Source of the DNA: Bacteroidota bacterium
GTDB lineage: Bacteria > Bacteroidota > Bacteroidia > Flavobacteriales > Flavobacteriaceae
Direction of reading: 5' to 3'
DNA: 64,000 nucleotides
Assembly (NCBI GenBank): GCA_023387965.1
Contig: JAEWHE010000009.1
Span: 62,001-126,000, forward strand
In this document: piece after piece, positions 54,546 to 62,839 of the stretch
Layout of the letters: every line of letters starts with the position of its first letter
Position numbering within the stretch: the first letter of the stretch is position 1
The notes under the pieces: model-generated
The model's database searches: none
Told to the model about the DNA's origin: nothing
The model's input: the letters and a program-made list of their open reading frames with translations, nothing else
Program-made: the position numbers and the translations under genes

Positions 54546-55399
54546 TTTTTTCTTAATAATACTTCGATACTTCCAGCCATTAGTTCTTGATCGCTATAAT
54601 CCAAATAGTCATGATGCAATTTTAATTCCTTAAACTTTTTGTAGGATTCAGAGTTGGGATTGATTTGATCATGTGAAAAATATACAATTTCAAAATGTTT
54701 GGAAAACATTTCCAAATAATGAGGTAACCGCATACGATTATGATAATCAAAACGTGTTTGAATTTGATTCCATTCGTATTCCGAATACTTTAAAAAATCC
54801 TGTAATGAAATAGAATTATCAGAGTATGCCCTATGATCACTGGGGGAGATTAAATGCAAGATTATGCTTGCCGGTTTCAACTTCTCAAAAAAAGCTTGAT
54901 GCATTTGGGCCAATAAATCGGGAGGAACGTGCTCAAGAACAAATCGAGATATTATTATATCAACTTCGCTTAAGTCCGCATGCACAATATTTTTCTTAGG
55001 AAAATAGTTGATATTTGGAAGTAAATCATATGTCCCTACAGTAGTAAAATCATCATAATTGTTCTTAAAATACAAATTTACCTCTCGAATTTGTTTCTTA
55101 TCATAATGTTGATTAATATCAAATGTATGCACTTCTCTGGCTTTTCCGTCCAAAACCATTTGATAAGGCAAAATTGGAACCCAACCCGATCCTATTTCCG
55201 CAATCACTTTTCCATTCAGCGAAATTTTATTATCCTCTAAGATTTTTCTAATCTGTTGATAACTGCTGTTGGTTGACTTAATTTTTTTATCCACATTGAT
55301 ATCGTCTGCTCGTTGCAGTAAATGATAAACTGCGTCACCAATTTTGTTCGGCAAGAGGCTCAAAATCTTAAAAATTTTTGTTTTAGTTTGATGCTTCAT
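54542..55399 (-). CDS. SAM-dependent methyltransferase (glycan locus)
   Basis: A 285-residue class I methyltransferase. The SAM-binding glycine loop is VIAEIGSGWVP near residue 66, with an acidic strand HTFDI next to it and IIISRFVLEHVPPDLL as the post-I motif. Its place between two glycosyltransferase genes with ATGA overlaps suggests it methylates the sugar chain or its lipid carrier; target unknown. Confidence 0.88.
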   Translation of the reverse strand: MKHQTKTKIFKILSLLPNKIGDAVYHLLQRADDINVDKKIKSTNSSYQQIRKILEDNKISLNGKVIAEIGSGWVPILPYQMVLDGKAREVHTFDINQHYDKKQIREVNLYFKNNYDDFTTVGTYDLLPNINYFPKKNIVHADLSEVDIIISRFVLEHVPPDLLAQMHQAFFEKLKPASIILHLISPSDHRAYSDNSISLQDFLKYSEYEWNQIQTRFDYHNRMRLPHYLEMFSKHFEIVYFSHDQINPNSESYKKFKELKLHHDYLDYSDQELMAGSIEVLLRKK

Positions 55400-56511
55400 A
55401 CGCTTATAACTTTTTGGATTTCTTTTTCAAACAAATCCAAGGTATAAAACTGCGACCAGTTTTTCGCCAATTGGCTCATCTGATTAAATTTCTCTTGGTT
55501 ATGCAAAATAACTTCAATCTGTTCGATATCGGTTTGCAAATTTAGGGTCAACAAAACACCTCGTTGCCCATTTTCCAACATGTTTGAAACACACGAAACC
55601 GGAGTTGCCACCGGAATACAGCCCCAAAACATGGCTTCGGCAACCACTTTTGGCCAACCTTCACTTTTGGACGGAAGCAAAAGAAAATGGACATTTTGAT
55701 AAGCGTTTCGCACGGTAATTTCGTTTTGATTGCCGTGTAAAATTACCTGATTTTTTAAATTATTTGTTTCTATATAATTTTCAAGAAGGGCTCTTTCCGT
55801 TCCTTCTCCATATAAATCAAGTTGAACCGGATAACCTTTTCGAAATAGTTGTTGAACAATTTCCACGGCGTACATCGGGCGTTTTCCGGCAGAAAGCGTT
55901 CCTGCAAAAATGAATCGTATGGTTTCAAACGTTCTTTGAGGCACTTCTATTTTATCTGATTCCCGATAAGTAGCGGTAAAAAAAGGCTTGATATTTTGAG
56001 ATTGATGCTCCCATTCGCCATAAACCAATACTTGCATATTTTTGGTTAAAAAAGTATGGCTCAAAATATATTTTTGCAACCGATAACTCCACGGTTGTTT
56101 GGCGTTAGGATCCCAATTGCCGGCATATTTTGCCGATTTTTTCTTCTTCGGAAAAAAAATTTGCACCAAGCATCCCAAAAGTCCAATATTTCCGGGGCAA
56201 CGCAAATGAATATGATCGGCTTTTTGCATGGCGCGGAAGATTGTAAAAAACATTTTCGGCAACAAAAAAATACTTTTAAAAAAATGTTTTAGACTTTTAA
56301 AATAAAGGGTTGGAATTGCTGTAAAAGTCAGTTGTGGCGTTTGATAAGCAATGTCAATTTTATCAGGTTTACCCGATTGCAAAGGCGCGACCAAAATAAC
56401 TTCGGAAACATTTTGAAACCATAAATTCATCTCTTTCACGTAAGGACCGTAACCAAAATATTCTTTGTCGCTTTTAGTATGCACAACGTGGGTAAAAACA
56501 GCAATTATCAT
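55396..56511 (-). CDS. Glycosyltransferase family 4, first gene of the operon
   Basis: A 371-residue GT-B enzyme. RFIFAGTLSAGKRPM, LDLYGEGTERALLE and HFLLLPSKSEGWPKVVAEAMFWG mark the donor-binding domain. It overlaps the methyltransferase gene by 4 nt. Upstream is a 246-nt AT-rich gap shared with the divergent adhesin gene; I see no clear minus-strand promoter. Confidence 0.92.
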   Translation of the reverse strand: MIIAVFTHVVHTKSDKEYFGYGPYVKEMNLWFQNVSEVILVAPLQSGKPDKIDIAYQTPQLTFTAIPTLYFKSLKHFFKSIFLLPKMFFTIFRAMQKADHIHLRCPGNIGLLGCLVQIFFPKKKKSAKYAGNWDPNAKQPWSYRLQKYILSHTFLTKNMQVLVYGEWEHQSQNIKPFFTATYRESDKIEVPQRTFETIRFIFAGTLSAGKRPMYAVEIVQQLFRKGYPVQLDLYGEGTERALLENYIETNNLKNQVILHGNQNEITVRNAYQNVHFLLLPSKSEGWPKVVAEAMFWGCIPVATPVSCVSNMLENGQRGVLLTLNLQTDIEQIEVILHNQEKFNQMSQLAKNWSQFYTLDLFEKEIQKVISV

Positions 56512-56722
56512 AGGCTTATCAATTGTTTATCATCAAAATACACATCTAAATATTTTGATGATTTCGAAATTGCTGGACTTCCTTAAACTTCTTTTTAATT
56601 TTTTTTCGTAGCAACTTCATCGTAAAAATTTGGGCGCTTATCGTAATTTTAATAATTGCGTTAAAAGTAAACATTTTAGCGTATTAATCGAAAAAAAGTT
56701 TACCTAACAACTTGTGCTTACT

Positions 56723-56730
56723 TATCTTTG
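56723..56730 (+). promoter_or_regulatory. -7 box of the T9SS type B adhesin operon
   Basis: TATCTTTG is an exact consensus match. Predicted transcription starts about 56735, so the ATG at 56734 and the TTG at 56728 cannot be the start; ATG at 56758 is. Part of the 246-nt gap 56512-56757, otherwise AT-rich with nothing else recognised. Confidence 0.7.
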
Positions 56731-56757
56731 CCGATGATCCGCTCAATCCGCAAATTG

Positions 56758-59298
56758 ATGAAACCAATATACTTTTTCGCAGCTTTGTTATTGCTTTTAG
56801 TAAACAACAATACTTTTGCCCAACGCAATCCGCCAAAAGGCGATTACAAAACATTCAACAAAAAAGTTTTAGACAACCAGCAGACTTTCGCCACACAAGC
56901 CTGTAATTCTAACACTACCATTTGCCAGACTGGCGTGGCGGGTCCGTTCAATTTCGAAGCAAGTGTGCCCAATTTTCACCGAGGATGCCAAATTGGCGAA
57001 GATGGTGCTTTTAAATTTGCTTTTATTTTATTGAATATTTCCACTAACGGTCCGCTGAATTTATTGGTCGAAGGCGATGGTGGTTTTGGCTACCTCGATG
57101 TCCTGATTTTTAATATTCCGGATGGAGAAATTCCGTGTAATGCGATCGTTAATCCTGCGAATATGTTGAGTTGTAACTATGCCGCTAATGAAGGTGGTTG
57201 TGTACAATTTGGAAATTCTTTTCCTTGTAATTCGCCAGTAACAGCGCCATTGGTTACGGCTGGCTCTCAACTGATGGTGGTGGTTCAGGATTACTCTGAT
57301 ACAAATAATTCTTTCACAATACAGTTAGGTCCCGGAGCGCAAACTGCTCCACCTGATGCTACAATTAATCCGGTTGCACCTGTTTGTCAAAATAACGGAT
57401 TGGTAACGCTTACTGCCGGAACTAATGGTGGACTTTGGTCAGGTCCTGGAGTGTCACCTGAAGGAATTTTTGATCCAGCAACAGCAGGAATCGGCACTCA
57501 TACCATTAATTACAGCGTAGGTATCGCCCCTTGCGATGCTAATTCTTCCACCACAATTGAAGTATTGGAAGCGCCAACAGCAAATTTTTCGGTCAATAAT
57601 GCCGCCATTTGTGCCACACAAACCTTGGAACTTCTTGGGACTGCGGTTCCAACAGCCACTTATTTATGGACAGGTCCTGACGGTTGGACAAGCACACTTT
57701 TAAACCCGGTTCGACCCAACATTGATGACTCCATGGGTGGTTTTTATGTTTTTGAAGTAACCTTGCCAAATGGTTGTTCAGAAGAAGCTTCACAAAATTT
57801 AATGCTCGACCCAAATTCTAATGTCATCACACAAAACATTACCGCTAATTTGGACGCTTCAGGAAATGTGACCATCACGCCAAACCAAATTGACAATGGT
57901 TCTACCAATTCTTGTGGCATTACCAACAGACAATTAGACCGCAATACTTTCAGTTGTGCAGATTTGGGTGACAACACCGTAACCCTTACCATTACGGCTG
58001 CAAACGGAAACGTGAGTTCGGCAACGGCAGTGGTAACAGTGGTTGATAATATTTCGCCTATTTCGCTTACGCAAAATATAAGCGTGGTGCTAGATGCTGC
58101 GGGACAAGCCACGATTGTACCTTCGCAGATTGATGCGGGCTCAACCGACAATTGCGGAATCACAACAATTACATTGGACAAAGACACTTTTTCTTGTGCT
58201 GATATTGGAAACAATACGGTAACCCTCACAGTAACTGATACTGCAGGAAATAGTTCGTCGGCTACAACAATTGTAAATGTTTCCGAAAATATACCGCCAA
58301 TTGCCATTGCCCAAAATATAAACGTAACGCTGAACACCGATGGCGTGGCAGTGGTTACTCCAGCTGATATTGACAATGGTTCTACCGATAATTGTGCCAT
58401 CAGTTCGATGACCATTAGCCAGGAAAATTTTTCGTGCCAACACATCGGAACCAATAATATCACGCTAACAGTCACGGATATTTCCGGAAATACCACTACT
58501 ACTTCTGCAACCGTAACAGTCGAACCTATTCCGTTACCCACAACGAGCAACAGTACTCAGGAATTTTGTAGAGTAAACATGCCAACCGTTGCCGATTTAA
58601 TGGTCAATGAACCTAATGTAAGATTTTTCAGCACCACAGATAGTACCGTTCCTTTTCCTCCGGAAACGCCTCTTTATAGCCAAACCTATTATGCGGCATT
58701 TGTTTTTGGAACTTGTGTGGGTGAAAACCGTTTGCCAATTGCAGTAATAATTTCCGATACCAGTCCACCAACGGCTTTAACCACACAAGAATTTTGTTTG
58801 GAACTCAATCCTACCGTGGCTGATTTAATAGCCAATGAACCTTCAATTGTATGGTACGACGTTCCCGAAAACGGAACCGCTTTGGCTTCCTCAGAGATTT
58901 TGCAAAGCAATACTTCGTATTATGCCGCTCAAATAGAAAATGGTTGCGAAAGTAGTCAAAGGCTCGAAGTTTTGGCGGTGGTAAACGAATGTGATGTTTT
59001 TGTGCACAATGCCGTGACGCCAAATAATGATGGTAGAAACGATTATTTTTCGATTCGAAATATTGAAAGACACCCTGAAAATAATTTGCAAATTTTCAAC
59101 CGTTATGGCTCTTTAGTTTTTGAAACAAAAAATTACGGAACGCATAATAATTATTTCAAAGGAATTGCCAATAAAGGTCCTAACGTGGCTACCGGAACCC
59201 AATTATTACCGCACGGCACTTACTTTTATGTATTCAATTACACCGGAATTGACGGCACTTCAAAATCTAAATCAGGTTATTTACACCTTACTTATTAA
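56758..59298 (+). CDS. Gliding-motility-type adhesin with T9SS type B sorting domain
   Basis: An 846-residue exported protein with signal peptide ending in TFAQ. N-terminal beta-rich domain with paired cysteines (about 35-190); three tandem repeats of about 80 residues (about 354-435, 437-516, 517-595), each with ITxNIxVxLD start, STDNCGI and TFSCADIG, two cysteines each; two Ig-like repeats with QEFC and VADLxxNEP; and the C-terminal gliding-motility-associated domain (VTPNNDGRNDYF, IFNRYGSLVFE) used for type B sorting. It likely acts in surface adhesion. It pairs with the next gene. Confidence 0.92.
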   Translation: MKPIYFFAALLLLLVNNNTFAQRNPPKGDYKTFNKKVLDNQQTFATQACNSNTTICQTGVAGPFNFEASVPNFHRGCQIGEDGAFKFAFILLNISTNGPLNLLVEGDGGFGYLDVLIFNIPDGEIPCNAIVNPANMLSCNYAANEGGCVQFGNSFPCNSPVTAPLVTAGSQLMVVVQDYSDTNNSFTIQLGPGAQTAPPDATINPVAPVCQNNGLVTLTAGTNGGLWSGPGVSPEGIFDPATAGIGTHTINYSVGIAPCDANSSTTIEVLEAPTANFSVNNAAICATQTLELLGTAVPTATYLWTGPDGWTSTLLNPVRPNIDDSMGGFYVFEVTLPNGCSEEASQNLMLDPNSNVITQNITANLDASGNVTITPNQIDNGSTNSCGITNRQLDRNTFSCADLGDNTVTLTITAANGNVSSATAVVTVVDNISPISLTQNISVVLDAAGQATIVPSQIDAGSTDNCGITTITLDKDTFSCADIGNNTVTLTVTDTAGNSSSATTIVNVSENIPPIAIAQNINVTLNTDGVAVVTPADIDNGSTDNCAISSMTISQENFSCQHIGTNNITLTVTDISGNTTTTSATVTVEPIPLPTTSNSTQEFCRVNMPTVADLMVNEPNVRFFSTTDSTVPFPPETPLYSQTYYAAFVFGTCVGENRLPIAVIISDTSPPTALTTQEFCLELNPTVADLIANEPSIVWYDVPENGTALASSEILQSNTSYYAAQIENGCESSQRLEVLAVVNECDVFVHNAVTPNNDGRNDYFSIRNIERHPENNLQIFNRYGSLVFETKNYGTHNNYFKGIANKGPNVATGTQLLPHGTYFYVFNYTGIDGTSKSKSGYLHLTY

Positions 59299-59304
59299 GT
59301 CAAT

Positions 59305-60252
59305 ATGAATTTTTCCAAATATATTTTGCTAACGTTAGGGCTGTTTTTGATGGGCAAATTACAAGCCCAACAAGACGTTCAATTTTCTGACTACCGCTTA
59401 AATATTTCTTCGTTCAACCCAGCCTTTGCCGGATTTTATGACGGTAGTATCATGCTCATTCACCGAAGCCAATTTGTAGGAATTGATGGAGCTCCCGAAA
59501 GCCAAAACCTTAACATTAATGCACCTATCGATGAAAAAATGGGCTTGGGTTTTAATGTAATCAATGATAAAATTGGAGTAACAGACGAACTGTCCTTTAC
59601 CGTTGATTATTCGTACAGCATTTTTTTAAATGATGATGGCGATATGATTTCCTTTGGGTTAAAAGGTGGTTTTAACAACATTAATGTCGATTATTCCCGT
59701 TTAGATGAAGCCGATGCCGACGATGCTTTGCTGGCAAATAACATTGAAAACCGTTTTGCCCCGAGAATTGGAGCCGGAATTTTATATACCAATAAAGTTT
59801 GGTTTGCCGGATTGTCCACGCCAAATTTTGTCAGCACAAACTATAATGCAACGGTGCAAAGAGCCGAAGCCAGTACCAAACCGCATATTTATTTGATGAC
59901 CGGTTTTCAAACCCCATTGACTGACGAGTTGATTTTAAAACCTTCCGTTTTGGCAAAAGGCGTTCCCGGAGCTCCGATTGCGTTCGACATTGCGGCTAAT
60001 TTCGATTTCAGAAATAAATTTCGTTTCGGAGCCGCATACCGATGGAATTCTGCTATCACAGGGATGTTAGGCATTCAGTTTCTTGAAAATTTTCAAGCAG
60101 GTTATGCGTATGATCATAATATCAGCGACATCAGTAAATTTGCTCCAAGTTCCCACCAATTTTATTTGAAATACACGTTTAAAAGAAACGACCAATCCCG
60201 TCGTGAATGTAATTGTAGCGTCACAGATTCCGGAAGTTTGTTAGGGTTTTAA
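59305..60252 (+). CDS. PorP/SprF-family type IX secretion membrane protein
   Basis: A 315-residue outer-membrane beta-barrel with signal peptide ending in LQAQ and the family start QQDVQFSDYRLNISSFNPAFAG. RSQFVGIDGAPES and GLGFNVINDKIGV are conserved segments. SprF-type proteins are needed to export or attach the type B adhesin encoded next to them; the gap is 6 nt, so the pair is probably one unit. Confidence 0.94.
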   Translation: MNFSKYILLTLGLFLMGKLQAQQDVQFSDYRLNISSFNPAFAGFYDGSIMLIHRSQFVGIDGAPESQNLNINAPIDEKMGLGFNVINDKIGVTDELSFTVDYSYSIFLNDDGDMISFGLKGGFNNINVDYSRLDEADADDALLANNIENRFAPRIGAGILYTNKVWFAGLSTPNFVSTNYNATVQRAEASTKPHIYLMTGFQTPLTDELILKPSVLAKGVPGAPIAFDIAANFDFRNKFRFGAAYRWNSAITGMLGIQFLENFQAGYAYDHNISDISKFAPSSHQFYLKYTFKRNDQSRRECNCSVTDSGSLLGF

Positions 60253-60255
60253 TGG

Positions 60256-60325
60256 AAGAATAATTAAGAATTGCCAATAACTAATCACTACTAATTACTA
60301 ATTACTAATTACTAATTACTAACTA
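60256..60325. repeat. Heptad-periodic tract between PorP/SprF and GT2 genes
   Basis: Ten consecutive 7-nt blocks: AAGAATA, ATTAAGA, ATTGCCA, ATAACTA, ATCACTA, four exact CTAATTA and CTAACTA. It begins 3 nt after the SprF-like stop and stops at the first base of the opposing GT2 stop codon (60326). Confidence 0.85.
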
Positions 60326-61324
60326 CTACCTCCTCCCCGGTTTATTAGACAACAAACTTATCCATCCCGAAAAACGACCAATGGTTTCTGTAAAAGCTTT
60401 CTTTTTTTCAGCAGTGGTCAAAATATTCGTAGCACGAATTGCCATTAGCAAAGCTGTAATAGCATGCCATTTAAACCAATCTTTGATGTTAGGGTTGGGA
60501 TTTTTTACGCGCCAAACATACCAGCCATTCCGAACCACCATTTTACCATATTGGTATTGGTTCGGTCTTCCATCTGGAGCATGATGGTGTTCTAATTGTG
60601 CAGCGGTATTGAGGTAAAGCGAACCTGTTTTGGCAAGGCGAATGGAAAAATCTGCATCTTCATATAACCCATAACCTTCAAAATAAGTTGAAAATTGAAA
60701 CCGCTCAAAAATTGATTTTTTAAATGAAGAAACACCGCCCATAATTTGTTCCACCGGATAAATTTTTCCGGAAGGAGGCAAAAAACCGACACTCCTACCA
60801 TGAGAATAGTTTGAAGAAAAACCGGGCGGAACATTGGAATCTAATCCAAGTTTTTTTCGAAGTATAAAACGTGAACTTTCTTTCCGGCAAAAACCGTCAT
60901 AGCAAAAATACTGCTCAGAAAATGAAGAACTTCCAGAAGATTCAAACCACTTCGTTTCGTTTGCGATATAGCCCCCAACTGCTAAGGCGTTTGGAAATTG
61001 ATGGTACGTATTAAGTATTGCTTCAAAATAATGCTCGGACAAAATAGTATCATCGTCCAAAAAACAAATAATTTCACTGGACGTTGCCACCTTCGAAATT
61101 CCAAAATTCCGTTGGCGTGTCAAACCTCTGTCAGCAGCATCCACACGCCAATACTGCAGTTTTGGATGAGAATTTTTTTGTAACATGATTTCCGTGGCAG
61201 CATCTAAACTGCCATCCACGATAATCACTTCGTTAGGATAGACAGATTGTTTTGCCACCGATTGCAGCAAAAGCCGCAACGGTTCAGGACGTTGATAAGT
61301 GCAAATAATCAGTGAAAATTCCAT
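60326..61324 (-). CDS. Glycosyltransferase family 2
   Basis: A 332-residue GT-A enzyme. The N-terminus has FSLIICTYQRP, EVIIVDGSLD and ICFLDDDTIL, with the DDD metal site near residue 97, and a conserved EDADFSIRLAKTG for the acceptor/base region. It adds a sugar to a glycan or lipid. It is separate from the operon at 49.7-56.5 kb, in reverse orientation to the adhesin pair. Confidence 0.92.
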   Translation of the reverse strand: MEFSLIICTYQRPEPLRLLLQSVAKQSVYPNEVIIVDGSLDAATEIMLQKNSHPKLQYWRVDAADRGLTRQRNFGISKVATSSEIICFLDDDTILSEHYFEAILNTYHQFPNALAVGGYIANETKWFESSGSSSFSEQYFCYDGFCRKESSRFILRKKLGLDSNVPPGFSSNYSHGRSVGFLPPSGKIYPVEQIMGGVSSFKKSIFERFQFSTYFEGYGLYEDADFSIRLAKTGSLYLNTAAQLEHHHAPDGRPNQYQYGKMVVRNGWYVWRVKNPNPNIKDWFKWHAITALLMAIRATNILTTAEKKKAFTETIGRFSGWISLLSNKPGRR

Positions 61325-61386
61325 AGGCTAAAATCTTCACAAATATAAAAATACTGCTGATGTAGCAACCAAAAATAAAACAAAAA

Positions 61387-61593
61387 CTATTTACGGTTGC
61401 GCAAGACCTCTCGAGCACTATCATTTTCCTTAATACCGAAGTAATTGCAAAATTCGTCTTCCGTAATAATTTGATGAGATTCTTTCTGAAAATGCTTTTT
61501 CAACCTCGCAAGAATGATGCGAGCGTTACGTTTAGTTACTCCTAATAAGATGGAGATAGTACTGGGGTTGATATTGATACATTTTAACTTCAT
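61387..61593 (-). CDS. Small helix-turn-helix-like protein
   Basis: A 68-residue protein from the ATG at 61593; an upstream in-frame extension to 61674 is AT-rich, low-complexity and unlikely to be translated. The motif STISILLGVTKRNARIILARLKKHF suggests a DNA-binding helix-turn-helix, followed by ITEDEFCNYFGIKE, as in small Bacteroidota regulators. No partner is certain; it is divergent from the unknown gene at 62028. Confidence 0.65.
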   Translation of the reverse strand: MKLKCININPSTISILLGVTKRNARIILARLKKHFQKESHQIITEDEFCNYFGIKENDSAREVLRNRK

Positions 61594-62027
61594 ATATATA
61601 AGATCTAAGGTGTTAAAGACAATCTTGTATCGATAATAGGGCAAATAAAAACAAATATAATAAATTATAATCACTTATTTAACAAAATAAACGTAAATTA
61701 TATAAAAATATTGTTTTTTAACTGTAAAAAATCAAAAAACAAAGGTTGCTAGCAGGATAATTCGGACATCACGGCGGGTTGATGGCGGGTTAGTCGCCCC
61801 GAATTACGACATCGGTGTAGAAAATATTTTCAAATAGAACTAAAAAGAGCCACAAACTACAAACGCAAATGATAAACACTAAACCCGACACAAAAAGACA
61901 TTTTGGTAGCCTTTTGAACATAAAAATACCAAATCACACAAATACCTACCGCTTTGACAGACAGCTATTCGAACTTCAAAAACATTGTAATAGTTTTGGC
62001 TTAGTAACAACTAAAAATAATATCGTT
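61594..62027. other. 434-nt gap with a GC-rich structured element
   Basis: Positions 61594-61740 are very AT-rich with nothing recognised. At 61758-61806 there is a compact GC-rich element: outer stem TAATTCGG/CCGAATTA, inner hairpin CATCA/TGATG and a second GCG/CGC hairpin, forming a three-way junction. ATTCGGACATC and ATTACGACATC are an imperfect direct repeat around it. 61991-61998 is TAGTTTTG, a possible -7 box for the gene at 62028. No terminator or tRNA is present. Confidence 0.65.
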
Positions 62028-62783
62028 ATGGCTAAACAAGCTGGAATTCTCCAAATTGAAGGAACTGTTGATAACATGACCTTCTACAAATCTCAAGAAG
62101 GCTACTTAGTACGCAAAAAAGGAAGCATTACTAAAGAGCGAATCTTAACCGATCCCGCGTTCGTCCGAACCAGAGAGAACCTCAACCAATTCGGACTCAA
62201 TGCGAAAGCAGGTAAACTAATCCGAAACTCAATTACCACCTTACTCAAGAAAGGTAAAGACAGCAGGGTAAGCAGTCGCCTATCAAAGGTAATGAGCGAT
62301 GTGGCGAAACACGACCACGTATCAGTAAGAGGGCAAAAAAAGGTAGCCATTGGCGTAGAAGCCATGGAAGGAATGGCTTTGCTCAAAGGGTTCAACTTTA
62401 ACAACCGCGCCATCATGGGCTCTATTTTGTCAGCCCCTTTAGAGGTTGATATGGCAACGGGTGAAGTATCCATCACCAGCATCATTCCCGAAGAACAAGT
62501 CGAAGCACCATCTGGAGCCACACATGTATCGTTTCGAACAGCCATCGCATCAATCGATTTTGCCGTTGGCGAATCTGAAACGGTTTACACGGATGCTGTA
62601 GTATTGCCCTTAAATTTAACCCCTGCTCCGGTAACTTTAACCCCCGCTTCGGTTCCCTCGTTAGGAGCCAGTGCCAAAACTATGGTGGTTTTATTGTTAG
62701 AGTTTTACCAAGAACTTGACGGTACTATGTACCCTTTGTTAAGTGGTTCCTATAACGCTTTGTGCGTGGTAGGCATTGAGTAA
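62028..62783 (+). CDS. Bacteroidota protein of unknown family (MAKQxGI...GT..FYK type)
   Basis: A 251-residue soluble protein with ATG at 62028; the ORF extends to 61869 but a likely promoter box lies between. The N-terminus GILQIEGTVDNMTFYKSQEG with LVRKKGSI, and DPAFVRTRENLNQFG, resembles a widespread, uncharacterised Bacteroidota family I have seen in multiple copies per genome. The C-terminus is Ala/Val/Thr-rich, beta-like, with a PVTLTPASVPSL linker. Base use looks more GC-rich than its neighbours. It is the least explained gene in the window. Confidence 0.75.
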   Translation: MAKQAGILQIEGTVDNMTFYKSQEGYLVRKKGSITKERILTDPAFVRTRENLNQFGLNAKAGKLIRNSITTLLKKGKDSRVSSRLSKVMSDVAKHDHVSVRGQKKVAIGVEAMEGMALLKGFNFNNRAIMGSILSAPLEVDMATGEVSITSIIPEEQVEAPSGATHVSFRTAIASIDFAVGESETVYTDAVVLPLNLTPAPVTLTPASVPSLGASAKTMVVLLLEFYQELDGTMYPLLSGSYNALCVVGIE

Positions 62784-62802
62784 AAAAGTTAAAGTAACAT
62801 GC

Positions 62803-62839
62803 AAAAACCGTTTCCATAGTGGAGACGGTTTTTTTTTAT
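62803..62839. terminator. Bidirectional rho-independent terminator
   Basis: AAAAACCGTTTCC and GGAGACGGTTTTT form a 13-bp stem with one mismatched pair around ATAGT. It lies between the convergent unknown gene and the exostosin-like gene, whose stop codon (62836) is inside the T-run. Confidence 0.92.

Noticed and set aside
57744..58550. Long minus-strand open frame (268 codons) antisense to the adhesin
   Set aside because: It lies opposite the repeat region of a clear T9SS protein, has no recognisable motif and follows from the Thr/Val-rich repeat codons. It is a shadow frame.
60256..60325. CRISPR array or direct-repeat array
   Set aside because: Units are only 7 nt with no spacers; this is a tandem heptad tract.
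61869..62027. 5' extension of the unknown gene at 62028
   Set aside because: The extension contains the likely promoter box TAGTTTTG at 61991-61998 and has no family similarity; the MAKQ start is typical of the family.
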